Shown: positions 32,777 through 44,756 of the stretch, in pieces
How positions within the stretch are numbered: position 1 is the first letter of the stretch
Layout: each line of letters opens with the position of its first letter
Assembly: GCF_042186555.1 (NCBI RefSeq)
Contig: NC_133332.1
Coordinates: 207,992,109-208,056,108 of the forward strand
Direction of reading: 5' to 3'
Length of the DNA stretch: 64,000 nucleotides
From: Aquarana catesbeiana
Lineage: Eukaryota; Chordata; Amphibia; Anura; Ranidae
Notes under the pieces: generated by a model
Told to the model about the DNA's origin: nothing
What the model saw: the letters and a program-made list of their open reading frames with translations, nothing else
Databases searched by the model: none
Position numbers and translations under genes: made by a program

Positions 32777-33428
32777 GTTATTATTAATTTGGAACCACTA
32801 ATTAATATGAGGATAGGAGTTGCCTATCATCAATTTAACCGAGTCAGATTACTAGCCAGGGGGTATAGTAAATCCTGACTTAAAAAAGCCTACAAAAAAG
32901 CCCAGAGCAAATCCAGGGATACACTCTTTTTTTTGAGACCCAAACCTAAGAATTCCACAACGGTGACGTTCATAACAACCTATTCAGATCAACATAGACA
33001 TATACGGCAAATCGTGCAAAAACATTGGCATTTACTTCTGGGGGACCCAACACTCCAAAAATATTTGGGTACTTACCCGGAAATTACTTTCAGATGTGCA
33101 GGATCAATCAGGGACCGTTTGGTGCAGTCAATACACTAGATCTTCTAACAAACAGCAACATAGACCAGGCCTATTTCAATGTGGATCATGTAACTATTGT
33201 CACCTGCTTATGGAAGACTCCTCAATCATACTCCCCAATGGACGAACTCATAGAATTCGCCTTCATATCTCTTGTCAAACCAAGGGTATTATATATATTA
33301 TTCTATGCCAATGTGGAGCATTCTACATTGGCAAGACCATCAGACCTCTCTGGAAAAGAATGAAGGACCACATGTACTATTCTACATATGGCCTTCTCAA
33401 TACTGCTATAGGCCACCACCTGGCATAA

Positions 33429-33629
33429 ATACAATCCCCATGTGTTCAAGTTTGCCGCCCTCAAGAGGGTCTATGAGGACCCATGGGGAGGGGCAATTTT
33501 GACCAAAAGGTTCTACAAAAAGAAACCAAATGGGTATATGAGTTACACGCTACATCATTCCCAGGTTTGAACGATGTTCTGAGTTTCAAACCATTTTTGT
33601 AGGTTCCAGTTGGGGATAGTGTATGTATA

Positions 33630-33682
<53 letters not shown>

Positions 33683-34458
33683 CAATCTATATACACTGGC
33701 TTTCCCTTGTATATGAACTATAGGGACCAGTCCCATGCTTTACTTCTGCTCATAGCCCTTCCTGTTTTTTGTTTGATATGTTTGAGTTTGTGCAATTGCA
33801 TTGGATTATACCAACATTATTGCTATGTATAAAATTAAAGTGTTGACAATATAAACAAATATCTAGCGTATCAATTATTTGATATGTCATTATACATACT
33901 TTAGGACGATGATCTGTATCAAGTTACAACAAATTAATGATGGCGATGAGCAAACATATCTGGTTGACATGTGGGGCATGCTGTACTGCCTAGATTCATG
34001 ATTTTCACTGATTATATTAATTTCTGGATACCATGCTAGCCAATTTTGTTCTATTAGCTAATTGCATCAATAGCCTCTGATTTCTTTTTTGTTGTCTTTT
34101 AGCTTTGTTTATCTATGACTTGTGTGCTCTTCGATGCAGCTGGGCTGTTTTCTATTCTTGCATTTGTCTACGTTGGCTGATTGTGTCCGCCCCCCCCTCC
34201 ACCCTTTTCTCTATTGTGTTCTGATAGGGTGGTGTAGGATGGTGAACTTTTTCCTCCCTCCCCCCTTTTTCTTGATACAGCCATCCCATCCATACTGGCA
34301 GCCTGGAGCCTGGAGGGGGCGTGTCAGCCGCTGTATGGACATGTGACGTCACTCGGTGGTGCCGCTGACAGGGCGTGTGATCCGAGCCACGTGCAGAGGG
34401 ATCTGCTCATAGCCATAATTCACACGAGGGGCTATAAATAGCTCCCCGTGTGATACTC
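33429..34458. other. PLE-1 region between GIY-YIG domain and right arm
   Basis: It contains the 3' untranslated part of PLE-1, a long (TA)n run at 33621-33680, and pyrimidine-rich sequence. The minus- and plus-strand frames over the TA run are repetitive artefacts. No further gene. Confidence 0.5.
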
Positions 34459-35504
34459 TCAGTGTGGTGGACGTGCTTTATGTGTGAGGGGGGCAGACTG
34501 GACACAACATTAGCTATGGTAAGCTATATCAGCTATACAGCTAAACAGTCTGCTGTTATCTTTTCCCTCTTCTCCTTTTTTTCTTTTTTTTTTTTTTTTG
34601 TCACATGGCTTTAAGGAGTTAGTCACTCTCCGTAAATTCTATGATACTTACGAATTGCAGGTCAGGTTGTTCATTGCTTATAAAAATGTGGGTCTGCCGA
34701 GCCAACGAATAGATATATATTATATGAACACCATTAGCATTATGGCTGAATGGTAGCCTGTTATGGTTGTGTCCATACCACTCCCTCCTCTCTTTTGTTT
34801 TTGGTGTGTTTTTTTTTTTTCCCTTGCCTATTTTGGAGGAATATTGTTGCACTAATATATGCTTGGAGTGATACTGTTGGCTAGTGAGTATGTTCATATG
34901 GTTTTCACTTTTTACTAAAATATCATTATATGAAATATGTGATGGTAATATGCACTGTTATACAAATCATTCCAGCTTACCAGTGATCACATATATTTGA
35001 ACATTATATAGGGTGTCGCTTGATGCTTAGTGGATTCTTCAGTGAACTCTGCTGATAAGGTAGCTATATGTGTGCGATGCATGTTACCCAGATATGTTGA
35101 TGTTTCATGTTTTTATATACTTTTCATATGTGATTATTACACAAAGTCTTACCCATGTGTTCTATTTTAGATAGTGAGACCCGTTCTTTCCAACAACCCC
35201 TGAATGTTTCCTGACAAAGTGAAACGCGTTGCTGCATAGGGGCTCACTGTTGTTTACGTGGTGCATATATTCATTTGTGCCATGTACTTTCGTCCATTAT
35301 GTGATATGTATTTTTAACTCTATCTTTTTTGCTCTATTTTTGCCTAATGAATTGTTATCAATAAAATATATTTTTATATTCCATCTATTGTCCAAAGCGC
35401 CTTTAAAGTCCAGCCTTGGGGCAGTCTTTGCCCTTTTCCCCCATTTTTTAAGTACAAATTTTCAAAACGAATGTGGCCATAGGTGTGCTCTCTTTCTATA
35501 TTTA
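34459..35504 (+). repeat. PLE-1 right inverted arm
   Basis: Uninterrupted copy of the arm whose reverse complement is at 25783-26508 plus 29575-29848. Near its start it reads CTCTCAGTGTGGTGGACGTG; near its end, CCATCTATTGTCCAAAGCGC. It shows what the left arm looked like before the Tc1 insertion. Confidence 0.85.
35209..35232 (+). ncRNA. Decayed hammerhead-like motif in PLE-1 right arm
   Basis: CCTGACAAAGTGAAACGCGTTG. The core reads CTGACAA instead of CTGANGA (G8 to A), but GAAACGCGT, the minimal stem III with GTT, is intact. Stem II is reduced. The left-arm copy has an intact G8 but other lesions. Confidence 0.4.
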
Positions 35505-36190
35505 CTGCATTCATCTGAGTGTTTGTTTTTGTTTGGGTTTTGTTTTTTTTTTAACCTTTGTATCCTAAATGTACAGTAAAAGATACAAACTGGATACTTG
35601 TAGACCCTTGGTTATAGGCTGCTACTTTCCAGTGAATGGACACTGGCAGAAGCTTTGCTGGGCATGCCCCATAAGTATACACCTATAAACCCACCCATGT
35701 AATGAGTTTTTTGCTAGTGTCTATAGGTGATGGTCCTCTGCTTCCTTTATGGAGACATTTTCTAGCCTAATTAGCTTGTTCGTTATTTTCTTTGGGATTC
35801 TTCAATCAACTCTTCACCACCTTCTCCTATTAAAATAGAAGCAGTACATTTGGATCGGTGTAACCTCCGTACTAATACCTTGGGAACTATACCTGGACCC
35901 CCATGCTGTGGAGATGGCCTGTAATGTTGCTTTGAGCAGTAGATCCTGCTTGGTCATTCACCCTATTTCTGAGTGGACATATTGTAGTTAGCCTCAAGGT
36001 ACTATACATGAATATGGTCCATTCCTATGGTGCCCAGACCCTGGAGATCCCTCTGGGGATTTGCCCACCACTATGACCAAAGCCTAGACCCATATAGTGA
36101 CCAGCAACATGAAAATGTAATACAGGTTTGTCTTGTTACCGGTCAAATGCTGTAGCTTTACAGCAAGTATGAGAATCTTTATCTCCATTA
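35505..36190 (+). mobile_element. DIRS element 3' region resumed after PLE-1
   Basis: After the target duplication the DIRS sequence continues. It includes GGTTATAGGCTGC...CCAGTGAATGGACACTGGCA (35610-35647), which resembles the terminal region of the second DIRS copy (GGTTATAGCCCAC...GGTGATGGACACTGGCA, 58225-58260), and CACCTATAAACCCACCC. The right boundary is not clear. Confidence 0.5.
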
Positions 36191-36729
36191 CTTGCAGTAC
36201 TCTCAAGTGTGCACCAAATAAAATTTTGGTCTACGGAAAACTATAAACAAGCTGGGAATGTACTGTATTTTGAGTGTTTAAACTTTCAAACTAGATGATA
36301 AAAATTCCACCATTCAGGTGGATGACTAGCTGTTACATCACACTATATATTTTACCATTAGACAATTTCCACCCAAACCCCTTTAAAGTACTCAGGCACT
36401 TCCTCCTGTCCATTGCCACAAGGACTTTACTACAGAACAGTTGACACCTGAGTGTTAACATATAGTTGTGCTCAAAAGTTTGCATACCCCCGGAGAATAG
36501 GTAATAGTATAATTTTTAAAGAAAACATGAGTGAGCAAGCAAAACATTTATTTCTTAGGAATTTATATTCAACTGCAGGTCATAACAGAATGGCACAGTT
36601 ATAAAACAAAACAGGGCAACGAATAAACAAATAAAATGGCCAATGTTCAAAAGTCTACATACCCTTAGTTCTTAAAACTGTGTATTGCCCCCTCTAGCAT
36701 CAATGACAGCATGCAGTATTTTGTAATAG

Positions 36730-37960
36730 TTGTCTATGAGGTGCCGAATTCTCCCCAGAGTGGCTCGATGATATTAAGGAGACCTTGGCCACTCCAGAAC
36801 CTTCAGCTTTTTCTGCTGTAACCACCGGAGGGTCAACATTGCCTTGTGTTTAGGGTCATTATCATGCTGGAAAGTCCAAGAGTGTTTCATGCGCAGCTTT
36901 CGTGCAGAAGAATGCAAATTGTCTGTTAGTATTTTCTGATAACATGCTGCATTCATCTTGCCAGCAACTTTCACAAGTATCCAGATGCCTCACACCCCCA
37001 AAACATCAGTGAGCCACCACCATGCTTTACAGTGGGGATGTTTTTCTTGTCGCCATTGACCTCTCTCCAAATATAGCGCTTAGGGCCCTTTCACACTGGG
37101 GCGAAGGTGGCGTCGGCGGTAAAGCGCCGCTATTGTAAGTGGCGCTTTACCGTCGGTATTCGGCCGCTAGCGGGGCGGTTTTACCCCAGCTAGCGGCCGA
37201 GAAAGAGTTAAAAACCACAGCTAAGCACCTCTGCAGAGGCACTTTGCCAGCGGTATAGCCGCGCTGTCCCATTGATTTCAATGGGCAGGATCGGTGACGA
37301 AGCGGTATACACTCCGCTCCTTCACCGCTCCGAAGATGCTGCTAGGAGGACTTTTTTTCCCGTCCTGCTAGAGCTCCGCTCCAGTGTGAAAGCCCTCGGG
37401 GCTTTCACACTGGAATCAAAGCAGCGGCACTTTCGGGTCAGTTTGCAGGCGCTATTATTAGCGCAATAGCGCCTGCAAACCACCCCAATGTGAAAGGGCC
37501 CTTATGGTTGTGACCATAAAGCTCTATTTTGGTCTCGTCACTCCAGATTACAGTGTGCCAGAAGCTGTGAGGCGTGTCAAGGTGTTGTCGGCTTATTGTA
37601 CCCAGGCTTTTTTGTGGCATTAGCACAGTAAATGCTTTTTTCTGGCAACTCAACCATGCAGCTCATTTTTGTTCAAGTACCGCTCTTTGAAACAATCACA
37701 CCGTCTTTTTCCAGAGCAGCCTGTATTTCTCCTAAGGTTACCTGTGGGTTTTTTTTTGTTTCCTGAACAATTCTTCTGGTAGTTGTGGCTGAAATCTTTC
37801 TTGGTATACCAGACATTGGCTTGGTATAAAGAGATCCCTGAATTTTCCGCTTCCTAATAACTGATTGAACAGTTATTGGCATATTCAAGGCTTTGGATAT
37901 CTTTTTTATATCCTTTTCATCCATTACCTTGTTACACAGATCTTTTACAGTTATTTCCTG
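36730..37960 (-). pseudogene. Tc1-type transposase fragments
   Basis: On the minus strand, in order: MDEKDIKKISKALNMP and IPRKISATTTRRIVQE (37924-37700), the DNA-binding region; FWHTVIWSDETKIELYGHNH (about 37560-37505), with the first catalytic Asp; a MITE interruption; GKMNAACYQKIL and FQHDNDPKHKAMLTLRWLQQ (about 36965-36800), with the second Asp. The Glu region (VLEWPRSP onward) breaks up near 36775. Frame changes and stops make it non-functional. Confidence 0.85.
37083..37501. mobile_element. Harbinger-like MITE in the second Tc1 transposase
   Basis: GGGCCCTTTCACACTGGGGC at the left and CCAATGTGAAAGGGCCC at the right, flanked by TTA (37080-37082, 37502-37504). 419 bp. Internal hairpins include CTAGCGGC and AAAGCGCC blocks. 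Same end type as 27276-27651. Confidence 0.87.
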
Positions 37961-38030
37961 CTCCCCGTGGCTCAGTATCTAGTCTGCTCAGTGCATCTAC
38001 GTGAGCACTAACAAACTCATAGATTTTTTA

Positions 38031-38365
38031 GCCCTGGTTCACTACTTCAACGCAATTTCAAAGCCACAGATCATTACGATTTGGACCACCAATTTCATTG
38101 CGGCTTGCGACTTCATTGACGTCGCAATGAAATTGCAAAAAAAGTAGTGCAGGAATCTTTTTCAAGGTCGCTGCAACTTGAGTTGCAGTGATTTGAACAG
38201 TTTCGTTGTCGGTTTTCGGTTTCAAATCGCCCCCCAAATTCGCCAAAAGTAGTGCAGGAACTACTTTTGGGAATCGGTGTGGCATTGGACAGTGCCATTG
38301 ACGACAATAGCCGCCAGTTTGGCATGCGATTTGACATGCCAAATCGGCCCAATGTGAACGTGGGC
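38031..38365. mobile_element. Harbinger-like MITE with GCCC..GTTCAC ends
   Basis: The left end GCCCTGGTTCAC and right end GTGAACGTGGGC, flanked by TTA (38028-38030, 38366-38368). Internal TTGAAATTGC and AAATCGC motifs pair across the element. 335 bp, non-coding. Confidence 0.7.
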
Positions 38366-38569
38366 TTAAACACATACACTAATTGCAAATTAAAAAGTCA
38401 CAGATGTGGGAAATTAACCTTTAATTGCCATTTTACCCTGTGTGTGTCACCTTGCGTGTCTGTACCAGGGCCAAACATTTCAGGGTATGTAAACTTTTGA
38501 TCAGGGTCATTTGGGTAATTTCTGTTATCATTATGATATAAAAAGGAGCCAAACAACTATGTAATAATA

Positions 38570-38868
38570 ATGCAGTGCAGTGCTTTTTTTTTGCATCAAA
38601 AAAGCATGGAAAGTAGGTTATATGGGTTTCAGTGGCATAGTTCACACCAGCGCAGTACATTCCAGTGCTTTTCAGTTCCAGAAAAAAGTACAACATGCTG
38701 CTTTTTTCCTGCACAGAACTGTACTGGTATGCAGTAAAAAGCACTGGACCTGAGTACAGTGACAAAAAAAAAAAAGCATCTGGAATGCATCCGGAAATGC
38801 ATCAAAAATGTGTTAAAGGAGGACTTTTTTGTGGTGTGAACTGGCCCTCACAGGTTATCAGTTTAGAG
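38570..38868. repeat. Inverted-repeat fragment replacing the Tc1 right end
   Basis: GTTCACACCAGCGCAGTAC (38640-38658) and GGTGTGAACTGGCC (38833-38846) are roughly inverted and resemble the TTCACAC ends of the neighbouring MITEs. The edges are not clear. It lies where the outer Tc1 terminus should be. Confidence 0.35.
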
Positions 38869-38872
38869 TTAA

Positions 38873-40603
38873 CCAATTGCCGACCATACTATAGCCAAAT
38901 GACGGCTAGAGCGTGGCTGGCTTTTTCTGGGAGGGCGTCTTTTGACGTCCTCCTGTGCTCGTACTTCTCTTGCGTCGGGAGTGTCGTGACCGCTCCATCC
39001 AATGACTGAGTGATCACGTTGGCAACAAACCGGCGTCATATTCAGTTCAGGTCTCTCCTCTCCACACATCGATCGATACAGCATGTGAGGAGAGGAGGAA
39101 GAGAGTGCAGCAGTGTGTGGGCTTTATTTGGAGTGCCCACAGTGCTGATCCGTGCCACATCAGTGCCATCACAGTTCTTATCCGTGCCACATCATTTCCA
39201 TCATATTACTCATCAGTGCCATCACAGTGCTCATCCGTGCCACATCAGTGCCATCACAGTGCTCATCCATGCCACATCAGTGCCATCACAGTGCTCATCC
39301 ATACCACATCAGTGCCATTACAGTGCTCATCAGTGCCATCACAGTGCTCATCCGTGCCACATCAGTGCCTTTAGCGCCTCACAAAAGTGTAATAGGTAGT
39401 CAAGAAATGAAATGTGTAATTTATGTTCCAAGAACACCTGACAATGCTCCCTGCATGTTGGGCCTCTGTATGTGGCCAGGCTATGTAAAAGTCTCACACA
39501 TGTGGTATCGCCGTACTCAGGAGTAGCAGAATGTATTTTAGGGTGTCATTTTTGCTATGCACATGCTATGTGTTAGAAATATCCTCTAAATTGACAATGT
39601 TGTGTAAAAAAAAAATGCATTTTCGTTTTCTTTCCACATTTTCCAAAAACTTGTGGAAAAAAATTACATGTTTAAAAGACTCATTATGCCTCCTAGATTA
39701 TGTGTTGGGGTGTTTGCTTTCCAAAATGGGGTCATTTTGTGAGCGTTTCTAATGTCCTGGTGCTGCAGGGCCTTCAAAAGTGTTATAGTCAAGAAATTAG
39801 ATGTATCATTTATGTCCCTAGAACACCTGATGGTGCTCCCTGAATGTTGGGGCTCTGTATGTGACTAGGCTGTGAAAAAGTCACACACATGTGGTTTTGC
39901 AATACTCAGGAGTAGCAGAATGTGTTTTGGGGTGTAGTTGCAAGTATGCATATGCCATGTGAGAGAAATAAACTGTTAATATGACTTTTTTGTGAAAAAA
40001 AATAAATCTTAATTTTCAAAGAATTGTGGGAAAAAATTACAACTTCAAAAAACTCTCCATGCCTCTTACTAAATACCTTGGAATGTCTACTTTCCAAAAA
40101 GGGGTCATTTGGGGGTATTTGTTTGTACTGTCCTGGCTTGTTAGTGTCTCAAGTAATGAGACACTTTTGTTAGTACATCAGGTGTAATCAATTTTTAACG
40201 ATTGGCACTATAGCTTGTAGACTCTATAACCTTCACAAAGACCAAAAAATATACACTGATTTGGGTTATTTTTACCAAAGATATGTAGTAGCAGTATAAC
40301 TTTTGGCCAAAATGTATGACTAAAAATTAAAATTTTGCTAAATTTATAACAGAAACAAAGAAAAATGCATTTTTTAAACAAAATCTTCTGTCTTTTTTAT
40401 TTATAGCGCAAAAATTAAAAAATCCCAGTGCTGATTAAATACCACCAAAAAAAGCTCTATTTGTGTGGAAAAAATGGACACTAATTTTTTATGGGTACAC
40501 TGTTGCATGACTGAGTAATTGCCATTCAAAATGTGAGAGCACTGAAAGCTGAAAATTGGCCTGGTTAGGAAGGGGGGGGTATAAGTGCCTAGTGGGCAAA
40601 TGG
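38873..40603. mobile_element. TTAA-type MITE, family C (copy 2)
   Basis: TTAA at 38869-38872 and 40604-40607. Ends CCAATTGCC and GGGCAAATGG are inverted with one mismatch. It shares the ATAGCC.AATGACGGCTA head with copy 1 (4698-6044), has a CAGTGCCA minisatellite in the same place and the same tail (CCCAGTGCTGATTAAATACC, GCTGAAAATTGG). The inner part has a partial duplication: the GAACACCTGA...TGCTCCCTG.ATGTTGG block occurs at 39430 and 39820. Confidence 0.8.
39130..39385. repeat. CACATCAGTGCCATCACAGTGCTCATCC-type minisatellite
   Basis: Tandem units alternating GTGCCACATCAGTGCCATCA and CAGTGCTCATCC, about 32-33 bp each, within family C copy 2. Open frames here are repeat artefacts. Confidence 0.85.
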
Positions 40604-40607
40604 TTAA

Positions 40608-42429
40608 ATATGAGCTCATTTTTTGCGTTTGCAGCAATATCTCACATGTGGGGTGCAATCACCGTGTACATATGCATGTGGGACCTACTGTGAACAAGCC
40701 CCTTGTAATAGCTTTGGGCAAGTGACATGTAGTGTGGCTGTGTCACTGAGCCCGTGTGTTGTCTCCGCCGCTAATGTCATCCTATCGGCAGAGCAGGAGG
40801 AGCTGGAAATCTGCTCTGGAGAGCAGGAGTCTTTCCTATTAACAAGTGGTTAACATGATAAGTTCTGGCAGCTCCCACCCTCCGTCCAGATCTGCAACTC
40901 CTCCTGCTGCTTGCCCTGCTGACAGGTTGACATTGGTGGTGAGGGGAGACCTGGGAGAAGACACATGGATGAAAACTGCTTCTACCCTTCCACAGGCACG
41001 ACTGTGCAGGGGAGGCAGAGACTGAATTGGGGCAGTGAGAGAGGAAAGGGGGAGGGAGGCATGACTGCAAGGGGCACTGTGATATAAAGGGGACTGCACT
41101 ATAAAGGGATCCTGTAATCATTACAGTGCAGTCCCCTTTATATCACAGTACTCCCTTTACAGTGCAGCCCTTCTTTACATCACAGTGCAGTCCTGTTACA
41201 TCACCATGCCTCTTTACAGTGCAGCACTGTTACATCACCATGCCCTTTTACAGTGCAACCCCAGTAACATTAATGTAAAGGAGACTGAACTGTAAAGGGG
41301 GGCTGTGATGTGAAAGGAAATGGAGGACACTGAGACTGCCTTAAAGGGGGAACTGTGATGTAAAGAGGGACTGTGGACACTGTAAAGGGGGGTTGTGGTG
41401 TGAAGGGGGCTAAGGACAGACTCTGTGAATATTCAGTCCACCTCCCCGGTCCCTGGAAAAATTGCTACGAAACTGGTCCCTTGCACCAAAAAGGTTGGGG
41501 ACTGCTGTATTAGACCCTTGATATCTCCCCTGCCTTAACATCTGCTCAAACACAGATTGGTTTGACCAGATGCTTCCTGCTTCCCTGGTTGTATCAGCCA
41601 GGGAAACACAGCACTAAAACGGTAAGTCGGTAAGTGAGAAAATACTTGTTGCTTCTTGTTCATTAGTCACAGAGGAGATCAGGGAGTGGATGTTCCCTTT
41701 TCTCCTCTGTGCACATCTGACCCAAATGTTTACATATGTTCTGTCTCTCCTGAGCATTGTAAAAAGTGATCGGGTAGCTGTAAAGCCACTTGATCACTTT
41801 TACTAGAAAGCCAATTGCTGGTATAACCACTTGCAGCTGAGACTGTATATATACGACCTCTGGGAAGAAAGCAGTTCATATTTGTCAGTTTTCAGATTTA
41901 TTAATCACTGGACTCAAAATGACCCTCCAATCAATATGCTTGCATGTTGGGAAAATTGTGGCCCTGGAACATTATTGTAAGGCCTTTACTAAGGAAAATA
42001 TGTTTGATCACTTGATTGTTTTTATAGCAAGATACTGACTCTCTTATTTGGATACTGCTTTGTTTGCAAGATTTTGAAATCAATCTTTTGTAAAAATGTG
42101 TATCTACCATTACCTTCTATTCAGTCTCTCTGGGTCTCAAGGCCCTGATGTACTTTTCAGCTCACTTATGACCTTCCGCTTTGTTCTTTGCAGTTGCAGG
42201 TCACCCATTGATCCAGGTTGGAAACTGGAACCTTATATTATGCTGTCCCCTGAGGAAATTTGTAGAAATGCCGGCAGAACATTTTGTAAGAGGATGTCTC
42301 AGGTACTTTCCGGGTTGTGATAGTCATGTGTCTTTTGCCTCCTTATGGGCTTGGGGTAGGAAACATGCTAACAAGTACTTTTTTTGTTGCTTGTAGCAAG
42401 CAGCTTCCAGATATTTTTATTTACAATCA
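40608..42429. other. No gene recognised; local CAGTGCAG inverted repeats
   Basis: GC-mixed sequence without a convincing coding frame. Around 41075-41300 many short blocks of TTTACAGTGCAG and its complement alternate (for example GGGGACTGCACTATAAAGGG against CAGTGCAGTCCCCTTTATA, 41090-41141), so this stretch can fold extensively. 42096-42396 has a short open frame without recognisable homology. Confidence 0.5.
41425..41505 (-). mobile_element. hAT (Charlie-type) terminal fragment
   Basis: CCCCGGTCCCTGGAAAAATT...GAAACTGGTCCCTTGCACCA...AAAGGTTGGGGACTGCTG. Read on the minus strand it begins CAGCAGTCCCCAACC, like the terminus of a vertebrate-wide hAT family I recognise from other genomes. Only one end is visible. 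Confidence 0.45.
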
Positions 42430-44756
42430 AGGTTAAAAAATAAAATAAGGTATATAATTAGGTGGGTATCATCATAAATTGTGCTTATTTTCGGATGATA
42501 TTTTTCTATTCTTATCCTCCCCATAAATCTCTATCCCCAATCTTATGAACATCCTAAACAGGTTTTCAGCTATTTCAGGTCTTAAAGTTAATATGTAGAA
42601 ATCAACAGCATTGAACATTTCATTATCTGACAAGGAAATTTGTACTGTTAAGGAGGCATTTTAAAATGGGCTACACACAGTCTGCCTTACTTAAGTAGCC
42701 AGCTCACTGCAGATCACAAAGATCTATTTTCCGCCAATTATCCAGCCTTATTGAAACAAACCACGAGTTTATTGTCAAAATGATCATCGATTCCACTTTC
42801 CTGGTTCAGGAAAATCAATCTAATTAACCCCTTCCCGCCGACCGTACGCACATATGCGTACTCGGCTTTCCGGGGTTATACCGGGATGATGCCCGCAGCT
42901 GCAGGCATCATCCCGGTACCGTTGTTTTCAGCGGGCGATCGGCTACCCGAGTATAACAATCGATGCGGCTAAAAGCCGCTCGGCTGTTATACCGGAGGAG
43001 CGGGAGAGGACATCCCCCCCTCCCGCCGCTGTTACCGGGCCTCCCGATCCAATCGGGAATCTTCGGCGGCTGGGGGCGGGCTGGAACGAAGCTGTGAGCG
43101 GCTTCGTTCCAGCCTCCTTGTTGTAAACGCGGAAGCGACGTCATGACGTCACTTCCCGTTTACTCGGCTGCCAATGGCGCCGAATTTAAAAAAGTACACA
43201 GTATTCAGAATCGCCGTTTTCGGCGATCTGAATACTTTGAAGTGTAAAGGAGGGATGGGGGGTCTTTTAGACCCCCCATCCCTCCATAAAGAGTACCTGT
43301 CACCACCTATTACTGTCACAAGGGATGTTTAAAAAAAAAATTTTAAACACAATTTATAAAAGTACAAAAATAAATAAAATAAATAAAAAAAAAAAAAAAA
43401 ATTTTTTTAAAGTGCCCCTGTCCCCGCGAGCTCGCGCAGCGAAGAAAACGCATACGGAAGTCGCGCCCGCATATGTAAATGGTGTTCAAACCACACATGT
43501 GAGGTATCGCCACGATCGTCAGAGCGAGAGCAATAATTCTAGCCCTAGACCTCCTCTGTAGCTCAAACCTGGTAACCGTAAAAAAAATTTAAAGCGTCGC
43601 CTATGGAAATTCATAGGTACCGTAGTTCGTCGCCATTCCACGAGTGCGTGCAATTATAAAGGGTGACATGTTTGGTATCTATTTACTCGGCGTAACATCA
43701 TCTTTCACATTATACAAAAAAATTGGGGTAACTTTACTGTTTGGATTTTTTAAAATTCATGAAAGTGTCACTTTTCCAAAAATTTGCGTTTAAAACACCG
43801 CTGCACAAATACCGTGTGATAAAAAATATTGCAACAATCGCCATTTTATTCTCTAGATTCTCTTCTAAAAAAATATATATAATGTTTGGGGGTTCTAAGT
43901 AATTTTCTAGCAAAAAAAACGGATTTTAACTTGTAAACACCAAATTTCAAAAATAGGCTAATGCCGCGTACACACTGTCGGACTTTCCGGCGGACCAGAG
44001 TGTGCCGGACAATCCGCCCGTGTGTAGGCGCCAGCGGACTTTTCCGGCGGACTTTTTCCCCAAAGTCCGCCGGACCAAGATTTGAAACCTGTTTTAAATT
44101 TATCCGCCGGACTCAGTTTCGGGCGGAAAGTCCGCTCGTCTGTGTGCTGGTCCGACGGAAAGCCGCTCGTGTGTATGCTGGTCCGACGGACCAGATACGA
44201 CGCAAGGGCAGGGTATTGCATCTCACGCTCGCTGCAATAGGAAAAACTGATTTTCCTATTGCGGTGAGCGCGGGGCATACCAGGCCCTTAGGTCTGGTAT
44301 GGATTATGAAGGGGAACCCCCTACGCCGAAAAAAACGGCGTAGGGTTCCCCCAAAGATCTATACCAGACCCCGATCCGAGCATGCAGCCCGGCCGGTCAG
44401 GAAAGGGGGTGGGGACGAGCGAGCGCCCCCCCCTCCTAAACCGTACCAGGCCGCATGCCCTCAACATGGGGGGGGTGCTTTGGGGGAGGGGGGCGCCCTG
44501 CGGGGCCCCCAACCCCAAAGCACCTTGTCCCCATGTTGATGAGGACAAGGGCCTCTTCCCGACAACCCTGGCCGTTGGTTGTCGGGGTCTGCGGGCAGGG
44601 GGCTTATCGGAATCCGGGAGCCCCCTTTGATAAGAGGGCCCCCAGATCCCGCCCCCCCACCCTATGTGAATGAGTATGGGGTACATGGTACCCCTACCCA
44701 TTCACCTAGGGAAAAAGTGTCAATAATAAAACACACTACACAGGTTTTTAAAATAA

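Larger units (their letters stand above)
29871..33428 (+). pseudogene. Penelope-like element reverse transcriptase plus GIY-YIG endonuclease, broken
   Basis: In order: an N-terminal RT region with NNPVIVIKPSYKGGNVVIM (about 29930) and LPKFQHSMLFRKHIK (about 30170); after insertions, VVLPSYIKDTLDLLKNLDG and INIEALYSSIPH (about 31900), where the first catalytic Asp appears as Asn; then VEGVAMGTCCAPSYVNLYLG (about 32090) and RYIDNVFMSW (about 32205), the YxDD box with the second Asp changed to Asn. A thumb and C-terminal region follows (KKAYKKAQSKSRDT), and GIIYIILCQCGAFYIGKTIR (about 33280), the GIY-YIG nuclease core with a Cys pair. Such proteins nick the target and prime reverse transcription. 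Three insertions, frame changes and both Asp-to-Asn changes show it is dead. Confidence 0.87.
25783..35504 (+). mobile_element. Penelope-like retroelement with inverted arms (PLE-1)
   Basis: The whole unit is bounded by a 14-bp target duplication, CTGCATTCATCTGA, at 25769-25782 and 35505-35518. Inverted arms of about 1 kb (25783-26508 plus 29575-29848, against 34459-35504) flank a plus-strand reverse transcriptase and GIY-YIG endonuclease frame. Inverted terminal repeats (pLTRs) and a GIY-YIG domain are hallmarks of Penelope-like elements. Both arms carry a decayed hammerhead-like motif. Later insertions account for most of the length: Tc1 in the left arm, and a hAT MITE, a second PLE-type insert and an LTR-like segment in the coding part. 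Confidence 0.82.
36468..38565 (-). mobile_element. Second Tc1/mariner transposon, decayed, minus strand
   Basis: The left end TAGTTGTGCTCAAAAGTTTG follows TA. The inner right repeat GGGTATGTAAACTTTTGATC is at about 38480-38499, after which the outer right end appears truncated near 38565. It contains a minus-strand transposase and two TTA-flanked MITEs (37083-37501 and 38031-38365). Confidence 0.8.
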
